From the NCBI GenBank assembly GCA_021780755.1, contig JAJXYF010000015.1, positions 1 through 64,000 of the forward strand: 64,000 bases of DNA, written 5' to 3'. This DNA is from Deltaproteobacteria bacterium (GTDB lineage Bacteria; Desulfobacterota; Binatia; Binatales; Binataceae). Shown piece by piece: positions 35,866 through 43,875 of the stretch (its first letter is position 1; each line of letters starts with the position of its first letter). Below the pieces are notes generated by a model. The model did no database searches, was not told the origin of the DNA, and was given only the letters and a program-made list of their open reading frames with translations. A program made the position numbers and the translations under genes.

Positions 35866-35946
35866 AGGTAAATCGTACCGGTGAAGTTATGCTTCCCGCC
35901 GGAGCGGGGCAGAAGTAGTAATCGACGGTGACCTTGGGCGTGCGAG

Positions 35947-36981
35947 TTACGTGCGCGCGAGTTCGGCGCGCACCAGCGCGGCGCCGTCCTCCAGGGCCTT
36001 CATCTTGCCGCGCGCGGCGGCGCGCGAGCGCGGCGCCATTCCGCAGTCGGTGCAGGGATAGAGGTTCTCCGGCGCCACGTATTGCAAGGCGGTGCGAATA
36101 CGGGCCGCGACGGTTTCGGGCGTTTCGACCGCGTCGGTGCCGACGTCGATTACACCGACCATCAGATCCTTCCCGCGTGCCAGCGCCAAAACCGACGGAT
36201 CCACACCAGACGCGGCGCATTCCACGGAGATCTGACTAATCGTGCTGGTTCTCAACAAAGGCAGCGTGCGATTGTAGTGAGTCCAGTCGGTGTTTTTGTT
36301 TTTCCATTGCAATACCGGTCCGACTCCGTACCCGTAGCAAATGTGCACCGCGGTTTTGGCGCGCACGCCCTGGGCCGCCCGTTCCAGCGTGCTGATACCC
36401 CATTCCTCCACTTCATCGAGATAGATATTGAAGCAGGGTTCGTCGAACTGAACGATGTCGCAGCCGTTCTCCGCCAATTCACAGGCTTCCTCGTTGAGTA
36501 GTCGCGCGAGATCCATGGCGAGCGCTTGCCGGCTGCCATAATACTCATCGGCTAGCGTGTCCGCGGTCGTCATCGGTCCCGGCAAGGTGACCTTTACCGG
36601 CTTATCAGTGTGGCGCTTGAGGAACCGCAGAGCACTTACCATGGTGGGACGGGCGCGGCGCAAAGGACCGGTAACGCGCGCCGCATCGACTAGTATTCCG
36701 TAGCGATTACCGCGCGTCTGAATCTTTACCAGTCGGCTATAGTCAATTCCGTCGAGTTCTTCGCAAAACCCCCAAATGTAATGGCGCCGCCGCTGTTCTC
36801 CGTCGGTAACGATCTTGAGACCCGCCCGATGCTGATCGGCAATAGCCAGAAGGACGGCGTCATCCTGTCCCTCCGCCAGGATGTCGCCGGTCAGCCGCCA
36901 TTGCGCGTACATGATGGGTTCCGCAAGCCAGGCCGGGCGCGGCAGGCTGCCGACAATCATGGTCTGAAGCATCTCGTTCAT
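35947..36981 (-). CDS. MetE C-terminal-domain-like (cobalamin-independent methionine synthase family) protein
   Basis: 344 residues with only the catalytic TIM barrel of MetE, lacking the N-terminal half. The barrel starts TMIVGSLPRP and continues with GLKIVTDGEQRR, and the C-terminal zinc region has VHICYGYG and later CTDCGM; these cysteines and the histidine match the MetE zinc ligands. Short core-MetE proteins transfer methyl groups from unusual donors, or act on non-methionine substrates in degradation loci. It is transcribed toward the CoA-transferase pair, ending 82 bases after it. Confidence 0.85.
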   Translation of the reverse strand: MNEMLQTMIVGSLPRPAWLAEPIMYAQWRLTGDILAEGQDDAVLLAIADQHRAGLKIVTDGEQRRRHYIWGFCEELDGIDYSRLVKIQTRGNRYGILVDAARVTGPLRRARPTMVSALRFLKRHTDKPVKVTLPGPMTTADTLADEYYGSRQALAMDLARLLNEEACELAENGCDIVQFDEPCFNIYLDEVEEWGISTLERAAQGVRAKTAVHICYGYGVGPVLQWKNKNTDWTHYNRTLPLLRTSTISQISVECAASGVDPSVLALARGKDLMVGVIDVGTDAVETPETVAARIRTALQYVAPENLYPCTDCGMAPRSRAAARGKMKALEDGAALVRAELART

Positions 36982-37033
36982 AGCCTTTGCCGCCTTATTT
37001 GGAAGCCGGTGGCCGGTGCCGCTACCCTACTGA

Positions 37034-37360
37034 CTATTTGGCCGCCGAGAATGCGGTTGGCGTCAGTATCGAATTCGCGATCGATGCCACCAGCGGGCCG
37101 TCCGCCTCACTCTTTCGCCGCGCTTCGATCCATTCGGGATCGCTTTGGAATGCGGCAAAGCATTTCTCCCGTTGGGCCAGCGATTCCCACTGCAATATAT
37201 AGATCAGATCCTGGTTCGACTCGCCGATAGCGACCGTCCAAAAACCAAGTTGGCGGATGCCATGTTTCTCGAACAGCCGCATAGTCGTGGTTTCGAAGCG
37301 CTTGACCAGAGCGGGAAGCCGGCCGGGTACGCAATGATAAGTCCTCAGTTCATAAAGCAT
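37034..37360 (-). CDS. NIPSNAP family protein
   Basis: 108 residues from ATG 37360, chosen because GGAG lies eight bases upstream and because family members start at the conserved LYELRTYHCVPGR. One ferredoxin-like alpha/beta-barrel domain with FWTVAIGESNQDLIYILQW and KCFAAFQSDPEW. The biochemical role of bacterial NIPSNAP proteins is largely unknown; some bind small ligands. It is 53 bases upstream of the MetE-like gene on the same strand, so they may form an operon. Confidence 0.85.
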   Translation of the reverse strand: MLYELRTYHCVPGRLPALVKRFETTTMRLFEKHGIRQLGFWTVAIGESNQDLIYILQWESLAQREKCFAAFQSDPEWIEARRKSEADGPLVASIANSILTPTAFSAAK

Positions 37361-37714
37361 ATCGCATTCTCCATTTGTCGCCACGCTCGCGCGTAGCTCA
37401 CGATTAGGTGAACCACACCGGGCAGGTCAAGGGCTGAGGTCGCGGCGCCGGGGATCGGCAGTCAGCGCCGGACTTCAGTTTCAAGTTTGCCGCGCGGGGG
37501 GTGAGGCTGCATTGCGCCAGAACTTGCTGGTCGTGTTCGTAGCCAAGGACGCTGATCGAGCCGGTGTCAAGCGCGAAATATCGTCCGCCTTCCGCGGAAA
37601 GGCCGAGCCAGCAGGCATCCGCAAGAGAGTCCATGCGCGAAAAGCGCTACGTCAGCCCCGCAAACCGAGGCCCGTTCAAACCGTGCAGCCTGGATTGACT
37701 ATTAGCGGCACTGA
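37361..37714. other. intergenic region, no confident gene
   Basis: A 76-codon minus-strand frame (37404-37634) exists, but it has no ribosome-binding site and no recognised family. Otherwise nothing is seen here. Confidence 0.3.
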
Positions 37715-38389
37715 CTAATGCGGTTCGACGCTGGACGGTACACCACGGGTGCGGGTGTTGCCTTGGCCGCCGCTCCGGCGTTTTGACTGTGGTTTCGCGG
37801 CGTCCCATACACGCATCGCGACGCTGACCATGTCCTTGAGCATCGCGGGGTCGGGTGAGGCTTTATTGACAACGTTCAATCCATGCGCGACCCCGACGAA
37901 AAAGCGCGCCAACGCCCGGGAATCCTGCACGCGATCGATTGCGCCGTCAGCCTGCGCTCGGCGCAACACCTGATAAATCGCGGACTCCTGCTGAGCCATC
38001 AGTTCCGCGATCTTGCGACTGATATCATCGCCGGCGCCCGGACACTCGAGCGAAGTATTGGTATAGAGACATCCGCGCGGCCAGCGTGAATCGCGGCTGC
38101 GCCGTACGATCGCCTCGAGCATGCGCTCAATCGCCCGGCGCGGGTCTGGATCTTTCAATTCCGCCATCATCGGCTCGCCGAACCGCTGGGAATAGTGTTC
38201 GAGTACCGCGAGGAAGAGGCCGCGCTTGTCACCGAAGGTGGTGTAGAGGCTGCCGCGGTTAACGCTGGTTGCGTCAACCAGGTCCTGAATAGAAGTGGCT
38301 TGGTAGCCGTTTCGCCAGAAGACCGCCATGGCGCGTTCGAGCACATCGCCCCGATCGAATTGTTTTACCCCAGCCATCTGTCGTTGCAT
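37715..38389 (-). CDS. TetR/AcrR family transcriptional regulator
   Basis: 224 residues. The N-terminal helix-turn-helix reads DVLERAMAVFWRNGYQATSIQDL, with the recognition helix in SVNRGSLYTTFGDKRGL. The C-terminal helical domain (about 80-200) is the ligand pocket, with ARFFVGVAHGLNVVNKA typical of the TetR_C_6-like group. A second start at codon 5 is possible. It is divergent from the selenoprotein gene at 38582, so it may repress that gene or a neighbour. Confidence 0.9.
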   Translation of the reverse strand: MQRQMAGVKQFDRGDVLERAMAVFWRNGYQATSIQDLVDATSVNRGSLYTTFGDKRGLFLAVLEHYSQRFGEPMMAELKDPDPRRAIERMLEAIVRRSRDSRWPRGCLYTNTSLECPGAGDDISRKIAELMAQQESAIYQVLRRAQADGAIDRVQDSRALARFFVGVAHGLNVVNKASPDPAMLKDMVSVAMRVWDAAKPQSKRRSGGQGNTRTRGVPSSVEPH

Positions 38390-38581
38390 CTATGGAACGC
38401 GCGTTCAACTATACAGCGGAAGGTCGTTGACACTCAAGATCAATCGGGCAAATGCCGGTGACGCAGAGGTCGGAGGCATCAAGGCGGTCCTTGACTGATC
38501 GTTCCAACTTGATTAACGTTCGCCTCATTCGAGATCGACGATCCCGTGATTGGGCGGCGCGATCTGGAGGCTAACGAAAAA

Positions 38582-39688
38582 ATGGACGCACAACGCAAGG
38601 CCACTATCCTGCACGGCGTCATCGGTAAGATGACGGCCGGCGGGGCGGACATCCAAACGGCTGAGTGGGTCGAGTTCGTCGAGGCGCAGAATGACGGTTA
38701 TCGAACGGGACCGGCAATCGGTGCGAAGGTTCCGGAATTCACGCTCCCCGATCAAACGGGGCGAAGCCGGCCGCTGCATGACCTGATGGGGCCGAACGGG
38801 CTGCTGCTGGTGTTCAGCCGCAGCGCGGATTGGTGACCCTATTGCCGCAACCAGCTCGTCGAGCTGCAAAACTCATTGGGAAAATTGCAAGCGCAGGGAA
38901 TCAACGCGGCAGCGATCACCTACGACTCACGCGAAGTTCTGGCGAACTTCGGAGAGGCGTACAAGATTGGCTATCCGCTGCTCTCGGACGCGGGCAGCAA
39001 GGTGATTCGCGAGTTCGGAATCTTCAATACCAATATCCCGCCCGATCACAAGATGATGTACGGGATTCCGTGGCCCGGCGATTACCTCATCGCGCCGGAT
39101 GGCGCCGTGCGCGACAAATGGTTCCTGCCGAGTTATGAACATCGTCCGTCCGCGTCCGAAGCCGCGCTGCGGCACTTCGATGGCGACCGCGGGAACTCGG
39201 TGCGAATCGAGGCCGGAGTGGTGAACGCGACGGTGACCCTGTCCACCGACCGATGTTTCCCGGGGCAGGAACTGGGACTGCTACTCGAGGTGCGGTTGGA
39301 ACCTGGCTGGCATGTGTATGGCCAGCCGCTGCCGGCGCAATATCAGGCGATCGAACTAAGGCTCGAAAGCCCGCTTATCGGCGAGCAATCGCTGGAGCTG
39401 CCGGCGGCGCATCCGCTGCTGCTCAAGGCCCTGGGAGAAACGCTGCCGGTTTATGCGGGAGGATTTAAGGCCCACGGAAAGGTTGGCATCAAATGGAGCC
39501 CGCCGATGCCGGCGAAATTTCTGGAACCGTTGGGTAATCGAATCGAACCCGGGCTTTATCAGATTACCGGTACCCTGCGGTTTCAGGCTTGCGGTGACGA
39601 TATTTGCGAGACTCCGCAAAGTGTCAAATTCGAGTTGCCGCTGACGGTTGACGCGGGCATCCCGCCGGCACCGAAGAAAACGGCATAG
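38582..39688 (+). CDS. selenoprotein: peroxiredoxin-like domain fused to DsbD N-terminal-like domain
   Basis: The frame runs through an in-frame TGA (38834-38836) and continues unbroken to TAG 39686-39688, giving 368 residues. The TGA falls at residue 85 in SADW-U-PYCRNQLVELQ, where relatives have C or U, so it reads as selenocysteine with Cys88 as resolving residue. Start ATG 38582 follows GGAGG at 11 bases. The first part (about 47-200) is an AhpC/TSA-type thioredoxin fold beginning GAKVPEFTLPDQTG. The second part (about 205-350) resembles the DsbD N-terminal domain, with Cys337 and Cys342 (CGDDIC). A peroxide- or thiol-reducing role is likely. No N-terminal signal peptide is seen. SelA-D genes are not in the window. 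Confidence 0.85.
38834..38866 (+). promoter_or_regulatory. UGA codon and bacterial SECIS hairpin
   Basis: The selenocysteine TGA is followed by a perfect 6-bp hairpin, CAGCTC (38852-38857) and GAGCTG (38861-38866), with a three-base GTC loop 22-24 bases after the codon. Bacterial SECIS elements have a G-U in the apical loop about 16-37 bases after UGA, which fits. Confidence 0.75.
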
Positions 39689-39761
39689 AGACAAGGTCGA
39701 AAGTGTTCGGGTCGAAGCAATTCGAGCGTCGCCAATACTACATTCGACACCGGAGTGAGTA

Positions 39762-40370
39762 ATGAAGATTCACGAGAGCCATAATGCGCCGAACCCGCGT
39801 CGGGTAAGGTTTTTTCTTGCGGAAAAAGGTCTCGAGGTTCCATATGAGGAAGTCGATATTGTCAATCGGGTGAATCGCGCCGACGAATTTCGCCAGAAGA
39901 ATCCGCTCAGCACGGTGCCGGTGCTGGAACTCGACGACGGCACCTTTATTTCGGAGAGCGTGGCGATCTGCCGCTACTTCGAGGAGCTCCACCCGCAACC
40001 GCCGCTGTTCGGGACCGACGCGAAAGACCGCGCGCTGGTCGAGATGTGGAACCGGCGGATGGAATTCAACATCCTGCAGCCGATCGCCGACGCGTTTCGC
40101 CAGCGCCACGATTTCTTCAAGGGGCGCATCCGGCAATTGCATGAATACGCGGAAGTTCAGCGTTTGAACGCCGAGGACGGCCTCGATTGGCTGGATCGGG
40201 AACTGGGTAATCGACAGTTCATCGCGGGAGAGCGTTTTTCGATCGCGGACATCACGGCGGTGGTGGCGATCGATTTTGGGCGCGTCTCGAAAATCACGAT
40301 CAAGCCCGATCAGCAAAACCTGGCCCGGTGGCACGCGGAAGTTTCGGCGCGACCGAGTGCCAAAGCCTGA
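39762..40370 (+). CDS. glutathione S-transferase family protein
   Basis: 202 residues. The N-terminal thioredoxin fold begins MKIHESHNAPNPRRVRFFLAEKG, with the substrate-binding segment NPLSTVPVLELDDGTFISES, in which the Pro-Val is the conserved cis-proline for glutathione. The C-terminal helices include FSIADITAVVAIDFG, the N-capping box and the ligand pocket. It lies 73 bases after the selenoprotein on the same strand, and both are thiol enzymes, so a joint role in detoxification is possible. Confidence 0.9.
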   Translation: MKIHESHNAPNPRRVRFFLAEKGLEVPYEEVDIVNRVNRADEFRQKNPLSTVPVLELDDGTFISESVAICRYFEELHPQPPLFGTDAKDRALVEMWNRRMEFNILQPIADAFRQRHDFFKGRIRQLHEYAEVQRLNAEDGLDWLDRELGNRQFIAGERFSIADITAVVAIDFGRVSKITIKPDQQNLARWHAEVSARPSAKA

Positions 40371-40526
40371 AATTTCTCAGCGCGGCTTATGAGTACACCC
40401 GGCGGGTTTCGGTACCGGGTCGGCAGACGCCGAAAGATCGCTTAGCGGAAATAGCCATGCGTGACCTGTCCGGTGCCGCGCCGGAGTTGCACAGGTCTGT
40501 CCGAATCTTATCAGGGAGTGTCTGCA

Positions 40527-41876
40527 ATGGGCTTCGTGTGTCGATTTACTATGGTCGCGATAATCTCCTCGATGTTCGTGTTTCCCGCGGTTGCGCGCGC
40601 CGACGGACCCGCGCCTGCTGCCTCCGCTTCGGCGAGTCTTACGACCGACGCCGGCGCCTCGTGGGGGCAAGCTTCGATCCCTCCCGGTGCCGTCATCACG
40701 ATGCAGAATTGGCGTGACTACCGCGAGTTTATGCCGGACGGGATGGCCGCATTTTTCGCCGGTAGCTACTTCTGGAAGATGCCGCCGGATGTTCAGATGC
40801 CGGTTGGCCCTACCATTATTCATCCGCTGCCGACTAGCTATATGGAAGCTACCGAAAAGTATGCCGCCCAGGTCAAGATCGTGGAACTTCCGGATGGGGG
40901 CCTGACCCTCAATGGCTATAGTGGCGGAATACCGTTTCCACACCCGGAGGAACCGCATCAAGGCTGGAAGGTTCTCGCCAATCTCTGGTACCGCTATACC
41001 CCTCACCTGACTGTGAATACCAAGGGCGTGGTATGCTTTGTCGATAGCGGTGGCAGCGTGAGCTGCAAGGCCGGGATGAAAATCTATCGGCAGTTGTCAT
41101 TCAACACCGATCCGGGTGTCCCCGCCGGTTTTCCGGGGGCCGAAGACAAGTTCTTCACCCAATTCGAGATGGTCGAGGAACCGGAGCAGGAACGCTACAC
41201 CGCGGTTCTGGCGATATCGCATACGGACTTGACCCATCCTGAAGAAGTCTATGTATTTATCCCGTCGCTCAGACGCTATCAGCCGCTTTCTCCCTCGGCG
41301 CGCTGTAGTCCGGACCTCGGCACCGATGAGACCCCGGATGATCGCCGTTACGGCTTCGACTCAAATCTCACTCAACTCACCGTGGAGTTCAATGCGCGGA
41401 GGAAGATACTCAGTCTCATTGGCTATACGATGCCGGCTGGCCGTTTCCCCGAGAACTACGATATGCCGCTCGGATGGCCGCAGCCGTCCTGGGGCAAATG
41501 GCAATTGCGCGACGTCTATCAGATCAGTGTGAGTAAGCTGCCGTCGCTCAGTTCCGGGTATTGCTTCGCGAAGCGGGTGATCTATGTGGACGCCGCCACC
41601 TACGCGCCGTTGTGGGAGGATCTTTACGACAAAAAGATGCAGCCCAATCGATCGATCGCCCTGTTCCTGCACACCCTGAATATACCGGGCATTGGCCCGC
41701 AGGATTCTTCCAATTCGATGGTTTACGGAATCTGGGACGTGCAGACCGATCACGCTACGGTCTTCGCGGAGCCGGGCGACGATCAACCGTTTTACGTCAA
41801 CGAGCAGACGCCCAGGGACTTCACCGACCTCACACGGTACACTACGCCAAATGGATTGAACCTCATCATGCGTTGA
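40527..41876 (+). CDS. DUF1329 outer-membrane lipoprotein-sorting-like protein
   Basis: 449 residues from ATG 40527, preceded by a GGGAG site. A signal peptide (MGFVCRFTMVAIISSMFVFP, cleaved near ARA-DG) begins the gene. The DUF1329 core contains ITMQNWRDYREFMPDGM, KVLANLWYRYTPHL, FEMVEEPEQERY and the C-terminal DLYDKKMQPNRSIALFL. Its fold is related to LolA/LolB lipid carriers, and members often sit near hydrophobic-compound catabolism. The ligand is unknown. Confidence 0.88.
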   Translation: MGFVCRFTMVAIISSMFVFPAVARADGPAPAASASASLTTDAGASWGQASIPPGAVITMQNWRDYREFMPDGMAAFFAGSYFWKMPPDVQMPVGPTIIHPLPTSYMEATEKYAAQVKIVELPDGGLTLNGYSGGIPFPHPEEPHQGWKVLANLWYRYTPHLTVNTKGVVCFVDSGGSVSCKAGMKIYRQLSFNTDPGVPAGFPGAEDKFFTQFEMVEEPEQERYTAVLAISHTDLTHPEEVYVFIPSLRRYQPLSPSARCSPDLGTDETPDDRRYGFDSNLTQLTVEFNARRKILSLIGYTMPAGRFPENYDMPLGWPQPSWGKWQLRDVYQISVSKLPSLSSGYCFAKRVIYVDAATYAPLWEDLYDKKMQPNRSIALFLHTLNIPGIGPQDSSNSMVYGIWDVQTDHATVFAEPGDDQPFYVNEQTPRDFTDLTRYTTPNGLNLIMR

Positions 41877-41963
41877 ACTGCCGCCCAGATCCGTGGAGGC
41901 CGAGCAAGAGCGCTTGTGGGGGCGGGGCGGACTCGCCTATGTTTCACGCTGAGGTTTTGGAAA

Positions 41964-42728
41964 ATGGCTGGAATCCTGGAAGGCAAAGTCGCGCTGATCA
42001 CCGGCGCCGGATCGGGAATCGGGCGGGCGACCGCGCAAATATTCGCGCGCGAAGGTGCGAGACTGTTGATCGCGGACCTGGTGGAAGCGTCGGGCGCCGA
42101 GACCCTCAAGATGCTGAAGGATGCGGGTGCCGCCGCGGTTTTCATGCGTGCCGACGTCGCCAAAGCGGCCGACGCCGAGGCGCTGGTCGCCAAGACGGTC
42201 GAGACCTACGGGCGCCTCGATTGCGCCTTCAATAACGCCGGAATCGAGGGGGCGCTCGCGGTCACCCATAAGTGCACGGAGGAGAATTGGGCGCGGGTCA
42301 TCTCGATCAACCTGACTGGCGTATGGCTGTGCATGAAAGCCGAAATTACCCAGATGCTGAAGCAGGGCGGGGGTGGTTCGATCGTCAATACGTCGTCGGA
42401 TGCGGGATTGCTCGGCGTGAAGGGGATGCCCGCGTACGTCGCCTCGAAGCATGGCGTGGCAGGCCTGACCAAGGCGGCGGCGATCGAATATGGGCGCCAG
42501 GGAATCAGGGTCAACGCGGTTTGCCCGGGGCCGATTCGCACCCCGATGATGGGCCGTCTGCTGCTCGACCGTCCTGATGTCGAGGAGAGTTTCGTGCGCG
42601 CCGAACCGCTCAAACGGATGGGCGAGCCGGCCGAGATCGGCGAGGCGGTCGCTTGGCTGTGCTCGGACCGCGCGTCCTATGTGACCGGCCTGCCACTGCC
42701 GGTGGACGGCGGGCTGATCGCGACCTGA
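41964..42728 (+). CDS. short-chain dehydrogenase/reductase (SDR)
   Basis: 254 residues from ATG 41964 with GAGG nine bases before it; a longer frame lacks a start signal. Classical SDR: cofactor motif TGAGSGIG (residues 13-20), NNAG at 90-93, catalytic Ser144/145, Tyr158 and Lys162 (YVASK), and PGPIRTPMM near the C terminus. The aspartate after the second strand (IADLVEAS) suggests NAD preference. The substrate is not predictable. It is convergent with the lipase-like gene. Confidence 0.92.
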   Translation: MAGILEGKVALITGAGSGIGRATAQIFAREGARLLIADLVEASGAETLKMLKDAGAAAVFMRADVAKAADAEALVAKTVETYGRLDCAFNNAGIEGALAVTHKCTEENWARVISINLTGVWLCMKAEITQMLKQGGGGSIVNTSSDAGLLGVKGMPAYVASKHGVAGLTKAAAIEYGRQGIRVNAVCPGPIRTPMMGRLLLDRPDVEESFVRAEPLKRMGEPAEIGEAVAWLCSDRASYVTGLPLPVDGGLIAT

Positions 42729-42741
42729 AGACGTTCAAGGG

Positions 42742-43512
42742 CTAGCCGGGCTGCATGCGGGCCTGCGCCTCGCGCATCGAGGCCGTGTCGTTCTCGATGC
42801 GCTCGCGAATGATGCGCAGCGTGTCCAGATTGTAAGGGATGCCGCAATGGGTCGATTGCACCTCGACCGCTTCCACCTTGGGGCCGGATTCGATGCAGCT
42901 TTCCCAATCGACGACGCCGTCGCTCTTTGAATAGATCAGGGTTTCGCGGACACCCGGGGGTGGTATGTCCGAATTTACGCCGCACAGGTTGGCGAGGTCG
43001 CCCGGACATTCGCAGTTGGCGCCGTTGATGCGCTGGGTCAAAGTCGCGAGCATCTTCACGTAAGGATTGGAATGCCGGTGCGGTTCGTGAATCGGCGAAC
43101 CGAGCAGGATGACCTGGTCGATCAGCTTCGGATAACGGCGGCCGAGTTCGCGCGCGTAAATGCCGCCGAGGCTGTGTCCGATCACGACCATCTTGCCCTG
43201 CGTCTTGCCGCTGAGTTCGGTCAGGATGCGCCCCACCCGATCGACCGCGCGCCGGGGACAATCGACGTTGGCGAGGATGCCGGAAAAGTGAACCTGATGG
43301 CCGCGCGCGCGCAGCCAGTTGGCGAACGGATAGAGTGTGGCGTCGGCGGCAAGAAAGCCGGGGATCAGCAGAATTGACCGGGCGCGGTCGGCCCGCTGGG
43401 CGATCGGCCAAGTCCATGCGCGTTGAGCAAATTGTGCGACCTCGCGGACGACACGGAATTCCTGCAGGAGATCCATGAAGTTGAGGCTGGTTCCGCCCGT
43501 GCTATTGCTCAT
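42742..43512 (-). CDS. alpha/beta-hydrolase, lipase/acetyltransferase-like
   Basis: 256 residues from ATG 43512 (CGGAG seven bases upstream). The fold is shown by SILLIPGFLAADATLYPFANWL and the nucleophile elbow VIGHSLGGIYAREL. A later aspartate in SKSDGVVDW and a histidine in STHCGIPYN complete the triad. These lipase-like hydrolases act on lipids or esters; no secretion signal is visible, so it is probably cytosolic or membrane-associated. It is convergent with the SDR gene, 13 bases away. Confidence 0.85.
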   Translation of the reverse strand: MSNSTGGTSLNFMDLLQEFRVVREVAQFAQRAWTWPIAQRADRARSILLIPGFLAADATLYPFANWLRARGHQVHFSGILANVDCPRRAVDRVGRILTELSGKTQGKMVVIGHSLGGIYARELGRRYPKLIDQVILLGSPIHEPHRHSNPYVKMLATLTQRINGANCECPGDLANLCGVNSDIPPPGVRETLIYSKSDGVVDWESCIESGPKVEAVEVQSTHCGIPYNLDTLRIIRERIENDTASMREAQARMQPG

Positions 43513-43875
43513 GCAGACTCCGTTTCCACAGCCTACCAAACCGTCGCTTGTTCTAAGCTTAACTTAATGATCGCGATCTCGATATGCACAGGTAACAGAA
43601 ATTCTCGTTCTTTCGGGTACTTTGCTGCTCCCCTCTTGGAGGTGCCGCGGCGGGCGGCTACCGCGTCGAAGTCCGGCCCCTATGCCGGCGAATTGAACCT
43701 CGGGCATTCATAGCCGCACTCGTTTGCGATTTCCAGCCTTCCCGCTTCGGCTTATCTGCTTCAAAGCATCGAATCGACGTTGATGCTCACAAAGATTCCT
43801 ATTGCGGCATCTTTGGTGCGGCGTTACTTTAAGCGATGAATTCGCATGCCGACACTCCCAACGGAGAGTAATTAC
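43513..43875. other. intergenic region between divergent genes
   Basis: No gene is seen in 363 bases. The region separates divergent genes and is AT-richer than its surroundings, so it probably holds promoters for both, but I cannot point to a clear -35/-10 pair. Confidence 0.3.

Noticed and set aside
37404-37634. 76-codon minus-strand frame
   Set aside because: No start signal and no recognised family; listed only as part of the intergenic gap.
38582-38836. Nonsense mutation or short truncated gene
   Set aside because: The frame stays open for hundreds of codons past the TGA with a conserved domain; a U-P-Y-C motif and a SECIS-like hairpin are better explained by selenocysteine.
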